From positions 1 through 56,243 of the forward strand of contig CALXDT010000032.1 in NCBI GenBank assembly GCA_944387125.1: DNA of 56,243 bases, given 5' to 3'. Shown in pieces: positions 8,542-16,154 of the stretch (position 1 is the first letter of the stretch; each line of letters opens with the position of its first letter). The notes beneath the pieces were generated by a model. It was not told the DNA's origin. It searched no databases and saw only the letters and a program-made list of their open reading frames with translations. The translations under genes and the position numbers were made by a program. The DNA is from an uncultured Oscillospiraceae bacterium (GTDB lineage: Bacteria; Bacillota; Clostridia; Oscillospirales; Oscillospiraceae).

Positions 8542-10479
8542 ATGGCGAAGTTTGTGCCTCAGGCAGAGATGCCCCTGAGCGACCAGGTAAAGGTGCGCCG
8601 GGAGAAGCTGAACAACCTGCGGGCGGAGGGCTTTGACCCTTTCCTGCAAACCAAATATGATGTGACGGCCTATGCCGCTGCCATCAAGGGCGATTACGAG
8701 GCTGCGGAGGGCAGCACGGTCCGGCTGGCCGGGCGCATGATGAGCAAGCGAGGCATGGGCAAGGTGTCCTTCTGCGACCTGCAGGACGATACCGGCCGGA
8801 TCCAGCTGTATGTGAAGTTTGATGAGATGGAGGAGGCCTCCTTCCAGCGGTTCCGGAAGTACGACATCGGCGACATTGTGGGCGTCAGCGGCGACGTGTT
8901 CAAAACCGAGCGGGGAGAAATCTCTGTGCGGGTGCATGAAGCCACCCTGCTTTCCAAGGCTCTGCTGCCCCTGCCGGAGAAGTTCCACGGCCTGACCGAT
9001 ATGGAGACCCGGTACCGTCAGCGTTATGTTGACCTGATTGTGAACCCGGACGTGAAGCAGACCTTTGTTAAGCGGAGCATGATTCTGCGGCAGCTGCGCC
9101 GGTTCCTGGACAGCAAGGGCTTCCTGGAAGTGGACACCCCCATTCTGACGCCCTTTGAAATCGGCGCCGCCGCCCGTCCCTTCTACACCCATCACAACAC
9201 CCTGGACATGGATATGGTGCTGCGCATTGAGACAGAGCTGTACCTGAAGCGGCTGATTGTAGGCGGCATGGACAAGGTCTATGAGGTGGGGCGGATATTC
9301 CGGAACGAGGGCATGGATCAGACCCACAATCCGGAGTTTACCTCCATTGAGCTGTACCAGGCCTATACCGACTACTACGGGATGATGGATCTGGTGGAGG
9401 AAATGATGAAGACCGTGACCATGGCGGTGTGCGGCACCCTGCAAATCACCTACCAGGGCAAGGAGATCGACCTGAGCCGGTGGAACCGGATGACCATGGT
9501 GGAGGCGGTGAAGCAGTATTCCGGCGTGGACTTTGATCAGATCCAATCGGATGAAGAGGCCGTGGCCATCGCCAGGGAAAAGCACGTGGAGCTGCCGGAG
9601 ATCCCCACCAAGGGCGCGATTCTGGCGGAATTCTTCGACGCTTTTGTGGAAGAGCACCTGATTCAGCCCACCTTCATCTACGACTACCCGGTGGAGAACT
9701 CTCCCCTGGCCAAGCGCAAGCCGGAGAATCCCGCCTACACCGAGCGGTTTGAATACTTTATCAACGCCACAGAGTTCGGCAATGCCTTCTCCGAGCTGAA
9801 CGACCCCATGGATCAGAGAGAGCGGTTTGAAAAGCAGGTGGCGGAGCGTCTGGCCCTGAACCCGGAGAGCCGCGCCCAGGTGGATTACGATTATATCACC
9901 GCCCTGGAATACGGCCTGCCCCCCACAGGCGGCCTGGGCTTCGGAGTAGACCGGCTGGTGATGCTGCTGACCGACTCCGCCAGCATCCGGGACGTGCTGC
10001 TGTTTCCCACCATGAAATCCCTGGATGGGGCAAAGAAGGAAAGCGGCGTAGGTGCTCAGGGGGCGGAAGCGCCGAAGGAAGAGGAGAAGCCGGTTGAAAG
10101 GATCGACTTTTCCAAGGTGGAAATCGAGCCTTTGTTCCAGGATTTTGTGGATTTTGAGACGTTCAGCAAGTCCGATTTCCGGGCAGTGAAGGTAAAGGAA
10201 TGTGAAGCCGTGCCAAAGAGCAAAAAGCTCCTGAAATTCCTCTTAGACGACGGTACGGGCACAGACAGAGTGATTTTAAGCGGTATTCGGGAGTATTACC
10301 AGCCGGAAGAACTGGTGGGCAAGACCTGTATCGCAATCACAAACCTGCCGCCGAGACCCATGATGGGCATAAACTCCTGCGGCATGCTGATTTCGGCAGT
10401 GCACAGCGAGGAGGGCCAAGAAAAGCTCCATCTGCTGATGGTGGATGACCATATTCCGGCAGGCGCAAAGCTCTATTAA
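8542..10479 (+). CDS. lysS: Class II lysyl-tRNA synthetase with C-terminal tRNA-binding domain
   Basis: Charges tRNA-Lys with lysine. The N-terminal OB-fold anticodon domain spans about 55-140 and the class II core 175-492, with motif 1 around FLEVDTPILTPFEIGAAARP (194-213), motif 2 RIFRNEGMDQTHNPEFTS (251-268) and motif 3 GLGFGVDRLVML (about 467-478). Normal bacterial LysRS ends near FPTM (about 490). Here an acidic linker (KEEEKPVE) and a further OB-fold of about 115 residues follow (FSKSDFRAVKVKECEAVP ... PPRPMMGINSCGML), homologous to Trbp111/MetRS C-terminal domains, giving 645 residues. From about 10080 codon use becomes visibly richer in A/T, as if the extension was acquired. The frame is intact and the extension has a full family motif set, so a functional fusion is likely. 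Confidence 0.95.
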   Translation: MAKFVPQAEMPLSDQVKVRREKLNNLRAEGFDPFLQTKYDVTAYAAAIKGDYEAAEGSTVRLAGRMMSKRGMGKVSFCDLQDDTGRIQLYVKFDEMEEASFQRFRKYDIGDIVGVSGDVFKTERGEISVRVHEATLLSKALLPLPEKFHGLTDMETRYRQRYVDLIVNPDVKQTFVKRSMILRQLRRFLDSKGFLEVDTPILTPFEIGAAARPFYTHHNTLDMDMVLRIETELYLKRLIVGGMDKVYEVGRIFRNEGMDQTHNPEFTSIELYQAYTDYYGMMDLVEEMMKTVTMAVCGTLQITYQGKEIDLSRWNRMTMVEAVKQYSGVDFDQIQSDEEAVAIAREKHVELPEIPTKGAILAEFFDAFVEEHLIQPTFIYDYPVENSPLAKRKPENPAYTERFEYFINATEFGNAFSELNDPMDQRERFEKQVAERLALNPESRAQVDYDYITALEYGLPPTGGLGFGVDRLVMLLTDSASIRDVLLFPTMKSLDGAKKESGVGAQGAEAPKEEEKPVERIDFSKVEIEPLFQDFVDFETFSKSDFRAVKVKECEAVPKSKKLLKFLLDDGTGTDRVILSGIREYYQPEELVGKTCIAITNLPPRPMMGINSCGMLISAVHSEEGQEKLHLLMVDDHIPAGAKLY

Positions 10480-10619
10480 ACGGGAATGTGCCGCGTTTTC
10501 CCAAGGCTGGATGCCGCCCGGGCACACCGATGGCATGCCAATGGGGCGTGATCCGGATTTCCTTTGAAGGATGCAAGATGTTCATGGGGAAATCGCGTGA
10601 ATCGCGGCGCGGAGGAAAA

Positions 10620-10669
10620 CCCCATAAGGAACAGGATCAATGGGCAGTCCCTTATGGGGATTGCCCATT
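10620..10669 (+). other. Potential H-type pseudoknot or alternative-stem attenuator
   Basis: CCCCATAAGG at 10620-10629 is fully complementary to CCTTATGGGG at 10650-10659, while AATGGGCA at 10639-10646 is fully complementary to TGCCCATT at 10662-10669. The two helices interleave, so they form either a pseudoknot or mutually exclusive stems. It lies 140 bases after lysS and about 190 before the DUF3795 gene. Confidence 0.45.
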
Positions 10670-10708
10670 TGTCAAACAGGCCGCTGGGAAAAGAAAAAGA
10701 TTATAGGA

Positions 10709-10728
10709 AGGTCTGCTGAATCAGCCGC
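10709..10728 (+). repeat. 20-base dispersed repeat, second copy
   Basis: This segment, beginning AGGTCTGCTGAATC, is identical to 6807-6826. The first copy forms the left arm of a palindrome; here only a short CCGC/GCGG pairing follows. Both copies lie in lower-GC patches. Confidence 0.6.
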
Positions 10729-10860
10729 CCTGGAGCGGATTCACGCACCGTCAGGTGCGCAATTCCGTACAAACAGCCCTTTCAAACCGTTCTTATGGAA
10801 TTCCGGCGGCAGGCGCCGGTTAATTGCGGACATAAAAAAGCATCAGGAGGAAGATAAGGT

Positions 10861-11199
10861 ATGAAGGATATGATCGGATACTGCGGACTGGATTGCGCAA
10901 AATGCGACGCATATCTTGCCACAATGCACAAGGATCAGGCCTTGCGGGAGAAAACGGCGAAGCTGTGGGCAGAGCTGAACAACGCCCCTATTCTGCCGGA
11001 ACATATCAACTGCGAGGGCTGCCGTATGAACGGAGCAAAAACGGTGTTTTGCGAGCATATGTGCGAAATCCGAAAATGTGCTTTGAAAACAGGCGCGGCT
11101 ACTTGCGGAGACTGCGCGGACTTTGAAACTTGCCGAACTGTGGGAGCGATTCTGGCGAATAATCCCACTGCTTTGGAGAATTTAGGGAAACGGGGATGA
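10861..11199 (+). CDS. DUF3795 cysteine-rich protein
   Basis: A small cytoplasmic protein of 112 residues with the DUF3795 opening MIGYCGLDCAKCDAY and 10 or more cysteines in CxxC-like pairs (C9-x3-C13-x2-C16, CEGC, CEHMCEIRKC, CGDC). The pattern suggests a metal or iron-sulfur binding protein; no enzymatic activity is established for the family. AGGAGGAAGATAAGGT precedes the ATG. GC content is below the window average, as for the following GNAT gene, and both follow the lower-GC lysS extension. Whether it is co-transcribed with GNAT is open; the gap is 79 bases. Confidence 0.85.
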   Translation: MKDMIGYCGLDCAKCDAYLATMHKDQALREKTAKLWAELNNAPILPEHINCEGCRMNGAKTVFCEHMCEIRKCALKTGAATCGDCADFETCRTVGAILANNPTALENLGKRG

Positions 11200-11278
11200 A
11201 CCCGGCAAGCGCGGATGCCGGGTAGACATTCCTATACACAAAGGCGAAACGGAAGCCGCGGAGAGGAGGAAGAGGAAA

Positions 11279-11776
11279 GTGGAATTAAGAAAATGGACAT
11301 TGGAAGATAAAAAAGAGCTGGCAGAAATATGCAATGCAGTGGACAGAAGGTATCTTTCCGATCGCTTACCCAATCCATATACGGAGGCGTCGGCAGTTTG
11401 GTGGCTGAACATGGTAAAGGAAAAGGAAGGCAAAACAGGGATTTTTCGTAAAATCCTGGTGGATAACAGGATCATTGGGAACATATCCGTGGAACAAAAG
11501 GAGGATGTTTACCGCCGCGACGGGGAAATAGGATACTTTTTACTGCCGGAAAGATATTCCCAGGGGATTATGACCGAGGCGGTGGGGCAAATTTGTGAAA
11601 CCGCTTTTCAGGAATTGGATATCATCCGGATTACAGGACTGGTCTATGCGCCCAATATCGCCTCCAGAAGAGTGCTGGAAAAGAATGGCTTTGTTCTGGA
11701 AGGGCTGATGAAAAACGCAGTTACCAAAAATGGGGACACATACAATCTTTGTATTTACGGAAAGGGAAAGGAATGA
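11279..11776 (+). CDS. GNAT family N-acetyltransferase (RimJ/RimL-like)
   Basis: Transfers an acetyl group from acetyl-CoA to an amine; the acceptor is unknown. The 165-residue protein has the RimJ/RimL plan: beta1 ELRKWTLED, motif A region IGYFLLPERYSQGIMTEAV (about 83-101) and the C-terminal N-x-A-S-R-x-V-L-E-K-N-G-F signature (about 126-138). GTG at 11279 is used, with AGGAGGAAGAGG about 5-14 bases upstream. Codon use is clearly richer in A/T than the window average, consistent with transfer. It is the last gene before a terminator and a 61-base palindrome. Confidence 0.85.
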   Translation: MELRKWTLEDKKELAEICNAVDRRYLSDRLPNPYTEASAVWWLNMVKEKEGKTGIFRKILVDNRIIGNISVEQKEDVYRRDGEIGYFLLPERYSQGIMTEAVGQICETAFQELDIIRITGLVYAPNIASRRVLEKNGFVLEGLMKNAVTKNGDTYNLCIYGKGKE

Positions 11777-11850
11777 ACCGCGGCAAGGGGCTGGAGCGCC
11801 TTGCCGCGGTTCCGGCGGGCTGGCTGCGGAAAACCAGCCCGCATTTTATT
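11776..11850 (+). terminator. Tandem terminator hairpins after the GNAT gene
   Basis: A perfect 13-base-pair stem (11776-11788 with 11799-11811) is followed by a 9-base-pair stem (11815-11823 with 11834-11842) and the T-rich tail ATTTTATTTT. The second hairpin has the form of an intrinsic terminator. Confidence 0.8.
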
Positions 11851-11852
11851 TT

Positions 11853-11913
11853 GGTTCTATAATAAATGTTGGGGTCAGGTGAAGAGCCCGACCCCAACAT
11901 TTATTATAGAACC
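11853..11913. repeat. 61-base palindrome with 24-bp perfect arms
   Basis: The arm at 11853-11876 (GGTTCTATAATAAATG...) is an exact inverse complement of 11890-11913, with a 13-base centre. The arms start GGTTCTATAATAAATGTTGG, which recalls terminal inverted repeats of ISL3-type insertion sequences; this resemblance is from memory and not verified. The element sits between convergent genes and could alternatively be an oversized bidirectional terminator. Confidence 0.75.
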
Positions 11914-11914
11914 G

Positions 11915-11945
11915 AAAAAAGGGGGGAATCCATACAGGATTCCCC
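11915..11945 (-). terminator. Terminator of the minD-mgsA-hisS transcript
   Basis: Read on the minus strand, GGGGAATCC and GGATTCCCC (11923-11931 and 11937-11945) form a 9-base-pair stem with a TGTAT loop followed by CCTTTTTT. This is a standard intrinsic terminator about 140 bases beyond hisS. Confidence 0.88.
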
Positions 11946-12087
11946 ACCTTCTGAACCTTTGGCGAAAAGCGCCCGCTGTCACCGGCGGCTTCCCCGGAGC
12001 GTCCCGGGCTGTTTCCGCCGCTGCCTTCCTCTTTTGTTTTCCATTTATTGCGGCGCCCGGTGATTTTCGGCGCCGCTTTCCCGGGGA

Positions 12088-13440
12088 TCACTCCAGAATC
12101 AGCGGCACGTCCCCTCCGGGGAGGTTTTGGCGGATGTATTCCGCTGCCTCCATGGGGGGCAGCGTTACCTGCTGGCCGGTTCCCATGTTCTTCACAGAGC
12201 AAAGACCCTGGGCAATTTCGTCTTCACCCAGCAGCACCGCGAAGGGAACCCCCAGCTTGTCCGCATAGGCCAGCTTCTGCTTGAACTTTTTCTGCTCCCC
12301 GTACAGCTGCACCCGCAGGCCGCCGGAGCGCAGGGCCTCCGCCAGGGCGATGGCGGGAGCCGGGTCGCCGGTCATGGGCAGCACCAAAGCGTCCAGCGGG
12401 GCGGCGGGCAGGGCGGGATTCAAAAGACCCTGCTCGTCCAGCACATAGAACAGCCGGGTCAGGCCGATGGAGATGCCCACTCCGGGCAGCGCCTTGTCAA
12501 TATAGTAGCCGGCCAGATTGTCGTACCGGCCGCCGGAGCACACGGAGCCGATCTGGGGGTGATCCAGCAGCATGGTTTCGTACACCGTGCCGGTGTAGTA
12601 GTCCAGACCCCGGGCAATAGTCAGATCCAGGGCAAAGTTTTCCTCGGGCACCCCGAAGGCGGCCAGGTTGGCGGTGACGGCCTTCAGCTCCGAAAGCCCC
12701 TGGTCAAACAGCGGATCCCGGCCGGCGTAGCCCTCCAGGGCGGCGAGCACCTGGGCGTTGGTTCCCCGAATGCCGATGAAGCGCAGCACATCATCCGCCT
12801 GGGCGCCGGTGAGGCCGCAGTCCTCCGTCAGCAGCAGGCGAACCTTTTCGGCGCCGATTTTGTCCAGCTTGTCCACGGCGCGCATCAGGTCGCCGCTTTT
12901 CTCCCCCAGACCCAGCATGGAATAAAAGCCCGTAAGCACCTTCCGGTTGTTCACCCGGATCTGGAACCGGGTCAGGCCGAAGCCCCGGAACACCTTGTAG
13001 ATAATGGCGGGGATCTCCGCTTCGTTGAGAATGTCCAGCTTGCCGTCGCCGATGATGTCGATATCCGCCTGATAGAACGCCCGGAACCGCCCCCGCTGGG
13101 CCCGCTCCCCCCGGTAGACCTTGCTGATCTGGAACCGGCGGAAGGGGAAGGCCAGGTCGTTATAGTGCAGCGCCACATACTTGGCTAGAGGCACCGTCAG
13201 GTCAAAGCGCAGCGCCAGATCGCTGTCCCCCTTCTGGAACCGGTAGATCTGCTTTTCCGTCTCGCCGCCGCCTTTGGCCAGCAGGATCCGGGCGTCTTCA
13301 ATGGCCGGGGTGTCCAGGGGGGTAAAGCCGTAGGCGGCGTAGGTATCCCGGAGCACCTGCGCCATTTTTTCGAACCGCAGCTGCTTTTCCGGCAGCAGCT
13401 CCATAAAACCGGACAGGGTCCGGGGCTTGATGATTTCCAT
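12088..13440 (-). CDS. hisS: Histidyl-tRNA synthetase
   Basis: Charges tRNA-His. The 450-residue class II synthetase starts with PRTLSGFMELLPEKQ, has motif 2 KVYRGERAQRGRFRAFYQAD (about 107-126), the HisRS signature ARGLDYYTGTVYE (about 271-283), motif 3 GVGISIGLTRL and the C-terminal anticodon-binding domain (about 340-440). The length is normal and all substrate-binding blocks are present. GGAGAG precedes the ATG by 6 bases. It is the third gene after minD and mgsA on the minus strand; a hairpin at 13467-13495 lies in the 74-base gap before it. A T-box leader is not present in this short gap. Confidence 0.96.
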   Translation of the reverse strand: MEIIKPRTLSGFMELLPEKQLRFEKMAQVLRDTYAAYGFTPLDTPAIEDARILLAKGGGETEKQIYRFQKGDSDLALRFDLTVPLAKYVALHYNDLAFPFRRFQISKVYRGERAQRGRFRAFYQADIDIIGDGKLDILNEAEIPAIIYKVFRGFGLTRFQIRVNNRKVLTGFYSMLGLGEKSGDLMRAVDKLDKIGAEKVRLLLTEDCGLTGAQADDVLRFIGIRGTNAQVLAALEGYAGRDPLFDQGLSELKAVTANLAAFGVPEENFALDLTIARGLDYYTGTVYETMLLDHPQIGSVCSGGRYDNLAGYYIDKALPGVGISIGLTRLFYVLDEQGLLNPALPAAPLDALVLPMTGDPAPAIALAEALRSGGLRVQLYGEQKKFKQKLAYADKLGVPFAVLLGEDEIAQGLCSVKNMGTGQQVTLPPMEAAEYIRQNLPGGDVPLILE

Positions 13441-13466
13441 GGTGAATCTCTCCTGACAATATCATT

Positions 13467-13495
13467 CAGCCGCCTGCGGGTTCCGCCGGCGGCTG
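13467..13495 (-). other. Hairpin between mgsA and hisS
   Basis: CAGCCGCC at 13467-13474 pairs with GGCGGCTG at 13488-13495. There is no T-run on either strand, so it may be a processing or pausing site and not a full terminator. Confidence 0.4.
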
Positions 13496-13514
13496 GCAAG
13501 GGCAATGGGTGGGG

Positions 13515-13928
13515 TCAATACCGGCTCTTGGAATGAAGCAGCTCTCGCCAATCCAGATCCCCCCGCTGGAGGCTCATAATCAGCATTTCCGCGCTGGCCA
13601 GATTGGTGGCGATGGGAACGTTGTGCTTGTCGCAGTGGCGGATGGTCTCGATCATCTGGCTGTCGTCCCAGGGATCGGTGGTGTTGGGGTCGGTAAACAG
13701 CAGCACCAGATCTATTTCGTTATAGGCGATCCGGGCATTGATCTGCTGATGACCGCCCTGCTTATGGGACAGCAGAAGGGTGATGGGCAGTCCGGTATTG
13801 TCCGCGATGAGTCTGCCGGTGGTGGCGGTAGCGTACAGGCTGTGCTTCAGCAGGACGCTTTTGTAAGCGGTGCAAAACTGAACCATGAGCTCTTTCTTCT
13901 TGTCATGGGCCAAAAAAGCGATATTCAA
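13515..13928 (-). CDS. mgsA: Methylglyoxal synthase
   Basis: Converts dihydroxyacetone phosphate to methylglyoxal and phosphate, a bypass that relieves sugar-phosphate stress. The 137-residue protein shows NIAFLAHDKKKELMVQFC, the phosphate-binding TGTT-like ATTGRLI, LSHKQGGHQQI, and the catalytic region DLVLLFTDPNTTDPWDDS with the active-site Asp. The proposed start is TTG at 13928, preceded by GGAGTGAT 4-5 bases upstream and matching the usual family N-terminus; the frame is open further upstream but overlaps minD. It lies 35 bases after minD. In many Clostridia mgsA ends the mre-min-rodA cluster, so this position is a remnant of that order. Confidence 0.95.
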   Translation of the reverse strand: MNIAFLAHDKKKELMVQFCTAYKSVLLKHSLYATATTGRLIADNTGLPITLLLSHKQGGHQQINARIAYNEIDLVLLFTDPNTTDPWDDSQMIETIRHCDKHNVPIATNLASAEMLIMSLQRGDLDWRELLHSKSRY

Positions 13929-13963
13929 TGCGATCACTCCATTCGTAATATGTAATTCATCTA

Positions 13964-14704
13964 TCAGCGTACCCCGATGGGTACGGGGAATCCCTGGATT
14001 CTTCGGGCAATCCGCCGGTAGGCGGCGGCAGCGGGGCACCGGGGGGCGTAAAGAAGCACCGGTGCGCCGAAGGAGGCGGCCAGAGTCACATGGGAATCCT
14101 CCGGCACGATTCCCGCCAGAGGAAGGCCGGCGCTGTCCATCACATCGTCGATGGTCAGCTTCTGGCCGCTCAGCAGAGACTTGTTCACCCGGTTGACCAC
14201 CAGGCGCACATCGGTCTTGCCCATCAGCTCCAGCAGGTCCCCCACCCGGGCGGCGTCCCGGATGGCGGCAGGGCCGGAGCCGGTAACAAGCAGGAACCGG
14301 TAGGCGGCTTTGGCCACCAGCCGGAAGCCCGCGTCCACCCCCGCGGGGGCGTCCAGGAAAATATAGTCAAAGCTGTTTTGCGCCTGCCGCAGCAGGGCGG
14401 CGAACTTTTCCCCGTCGATTTTCTCCACCGGCCGGTTCATGGGGGCGGTGAGAAAGGACAGGGTGGGAAAGGCCGGGTGTACAGCCGCCTGGGACAGGGA
14501 ATAGCCCCCTTCGCTTACATCCAGAAAGGAAAGGCTCCCCAGATCCCCCAAGCCCAGGGAAATGTCCAGGTTCCGCAGACCCACGTCACAGTCCAGGCAC
14601 AGAACCTTCATTCCTTCGGCGGCCATGGCGGCGGCGATTCCCGCGCACAGGGAGGTTTTTCCGGTTCCGCCCTTGCCGGACAGGATCCCAAACAGCTCGC
14701 CCAA
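13964..14704 (-). CDS. minD: Septum-site determining ATPase MinD
   Basis: A membrane-associated ATPase that positions the division septum with MinC and, where present, MinE. The 246-residue protein has the deviant Walker A GKGGTGKT (10-17), switch I LDCDVGLRNLDISLG (36-50) typical of MinD, and Walker B FDYIFLDAPAGVD. The C-terminal amphipathic targeting helix is not the classic form (IARRIQGFPVPIGVR) and the protein is about 20 residues shorter than usual. The start is TTG at 14704 with AGAGGAG about 9 bases upstream. No minC or minE is adjacent; mgsA follows directly. A ParA/FlhG-like role is less likely given the GLRNLD motif. Confidence 0.88.
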   Translation of the reverse strand: MGELFGILSGKGGTGKTSLCAGIAAAMAAEGMKVLCLDCDVGLRNLDISLGLGDLGSLSFLDVSEGGYSLSQAAVHPAFPTLSFLTAPMNRPVEKIDGEKFAALLRQAQNSFDYIFLDAPAGVDAGFRLVAKAAYRFLLVTGSGPAAIRDAARVGDLLELMGKTDVRLVVNRVNKSLLSGQKLTIDDVMDSAGLPLAGIVPEDSHVTLAASFGAPVLLYAPRCPAAAAYRRIARRIQGFPVPIGVR

Positions 14705-14742
14705 GAGCCATTACTCCTCTCAAATCATAGTAATACATCCTC

Positions 14743-14771
14743 ATTATACAGGTATTTCGTACAAAAGGCAA
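14743..14771 (-). promoter_or_regulatory. minD-mgsA promoter
   Basis: On the minus strand TTGCCT (14766-14771) and TATAAT (14743-14748) are separated by 17 bases. The start would lie about 30 bases before the minD TTG codon. Confidence 0.8.
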
Positions 14772-14898
14772 GGGTAATTTGCGCTATTTTGAAATATTTT
14801 TCATCAGATTTACCAAAAGGCGCCTGCCCGGCGGCTCCGCTCCGGGAGCCATTCCCCAAAAAAGCCCGGGGAAAAGCCAAAACCCGCCGAAAAAGGGG

Positions 14899-14927
14899 TT
14901 GCGCCCCGGGAAGATGTGGGCTATAAT
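14899..14927 (+). promoter_or_regulatory. pta promoter
   Basis: TTGCGC at 14899-14904 and TATAAT at 14922-14927 are spaced by 17 bases, about 50 bases upstream of the pta start. An ACCCGGT-rich short inverted repeat (GGGTTTTACCC) at 14944-14954 lies in the leader. Confidence 0.8.
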
Positions 14928-14976
14928 AAAACTATCATCATTCGGGTTTTACCCGGTAACTGGAGGAATGATTCCC

Positions 14977-15975
14977 ATGTTCAACGCAATGATTGAAACT
15001 CTGAAAGCCAATCCTCGCAAGATCGTGTTTACCGAAGGCCATGACGCCCGTATTCTGGAAGCCACTTCCCGCCTGGTGGAGGGCGGTTTCCTGACCCCCA
15101 TTCTGATCGGTGAAGTGGAGACCGTCAAGGCCAACGCGGCCAAGGGCGGCTTCAACATTGAAGGGGTGGAGATCATCGATCCCATGACCTACGAGGGCAT
15201 GGACCAGATGGTTGAAACCATGGTGCAGCTGCGCAAGGGCAAGATGTCCCCCGAGGACTGCCGCGCCGCTCTGTCCAAGGGTAATTACTTCGGAACCATG
15301 CTGGTGAAGATGGGCTATGCCGACTCCCTGCTGGGCGGCGCCACTTACTCCACCGCCGATACCGTCCGCCCCGCCCTGCAGCTGGTGAAGACCAGGAAGG
15401 GCGCGCACCTGGTGTCCTCCTGCTTCATTCTGGTTCGGGGGGAGGAAAAGCTGGCCATGGGCGACTGCGCCATCAACCTCAGCTATGAGGACTCTGTGGA
15501 CAAGGAGGGCAATGTGACCCTGTCCGCCGCCCAGAAGCTGGCGGAGGTGGCCATCGAAACCGCCAACACCGCCAAGGTCTTCGGCATCGATCCCAAGGTG
15601 GCCATGCTCAGCTTCTCCACCAACGGCTCCGGCAAGGGCGGCACCGTCAAGCTCAGCCATGACGCGACCATGGTGGCCAAGGAAATGGCTCCCGATCTGC
15701 TCATCGACGGCGAGATGCAGTTCGACGCCGCCGTGGCGCCCGAGGTGGGTCAGCTGAAGTTCCCCGGCTCTCCCGTGGCGGGCTACGCCAACACCTTCAT
15801 CTTCCCCACCATCGAGGCGGGCAACATCGGCTACAAGATCGCCCAGCGTCTGGGCGGCTTCGAAGCCTACGGCCCCATCCTCCAGGGTCTGGCCGCTCCC
15901 ATCAACGACCTGTCCCGGGGCTGCAACGCCGAGGAGGTCTACAAGATGGCCATCATCACCGCGGCCATGGTGTAA
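14977..15975 (+). CDS. pta: Phosphate acetyltransferase
   Basis: Interconverts acetyl-CoA and acetyl phosphate, the first step of acetate formation with ATP gain. The 332-residue protein is the short single-domain Pta of Firmicutes. It shows IVFTEGHDARILEA at the N-terminus, GATYSTADTVRPALQLV (about 126-142), the conserved SFSTNGSGKGG (about 210-220) and the C-terminal block FPTIEAGNIGYKIAQRL (about 278-294). The start at 14977 is set by GGAGGAA 8 bases upstream; an ATG at 14968 is too close to it. It is a single-gene transcript with its own promoter; acetate kinase is not in the window. Phosphate butyryltransferase is a related family, but the block sequence favours Pta. Confidence 0.94.
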   Translation: MFNAMIETLKANPRKIVFTEGHDARILEATSRLVEGGFLTPILIGEVETVKANAAKGGFNIEGVEIIDPMTYEGMDQMVETMVQLRKGKMSPEDCRAALSKGNYFGTMLVKMGYADSLLGGATYSTADTVRPALQLVKTRKGAHLVSSCFILVRGEEKLAMGDCAINLSYEDSVDKEGNVTLSAAQKLAEVAIETANTAKVFGIDPKVAMLSFSTNGSGKGGTVKLSHDATMVAKEMAPDLLIDGEMQFDAAVAPEVGQLKFPGSPVAGYANTFIFPTIEAGNIGYKIAQRLGGFEAYGPILQGLAAPINDLSRGCNAEEVYKMAIITAAMV

Positions 15976-16058
15976 GGCTCTTTCCCAGGGCAGGAACGTC
16001 CTTCCCGGAAACGCAAGGGCGGAACGCGCATCCCGGCGTTCCCATCGGAACATAAGCC

Positions 16059-16126
16059 AAGCGGCGGATCATCCGATCCGCCGCTTCAGTATATCCCGCA
16101 GCCCCGCCGGAAGGCGGGGCTGCGGG
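16059..16126. terminator. Two strong hairpins between convergent pta and rsmG
   Basis: A perfect 12-base-pair stem (16059-16070 with 16075-16086) is followed by a perfect 14-base-pair stem (16095-16108 with 16113-16126), both with 4-base loops. T-runs are weak. The position suggests bidirectional termination. Confidence 0.7.
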
Positions 16127-16154
16127 TGTTATGGGGGCAGCTTGCGCCCCCGGG

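Larger units (their letters stand above)
10480..10860. other. Non-coding, lower-GC gap with structured segments
   Basis: No credible gene was found in these 381 bases. The region contains two interleaved complementary pairs (10620-10669, separate entry), a copy of a 20-base repeat (10709-10728), and a 6-base-pair hairpin CGCACC/GGTGCG at 10744-10759. Composition is lower in GC than lysS proper and resembles the next two genes. Ribosome site CAGGAGGA for the next gene is at its right end. Confidence 0.6.

Noticed and set aside
8056..9657. Open frame of 533 codons on the minus strand opposite greA and lysS
   Set aside because: Spans two real genes and their promoter-proximal region; no family resemblance.
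12088..13188. 353-codon plus-strand frame opposite hisS
   Set aside because: Shadow frame rich in Gln, His and Gly without a ribosome site or domain.
13441..13514. T-box leader for hisS
   Set aside because: The gap is only 74 bases, lacks a T-box sequence and holds just one hairpin without a T-run.
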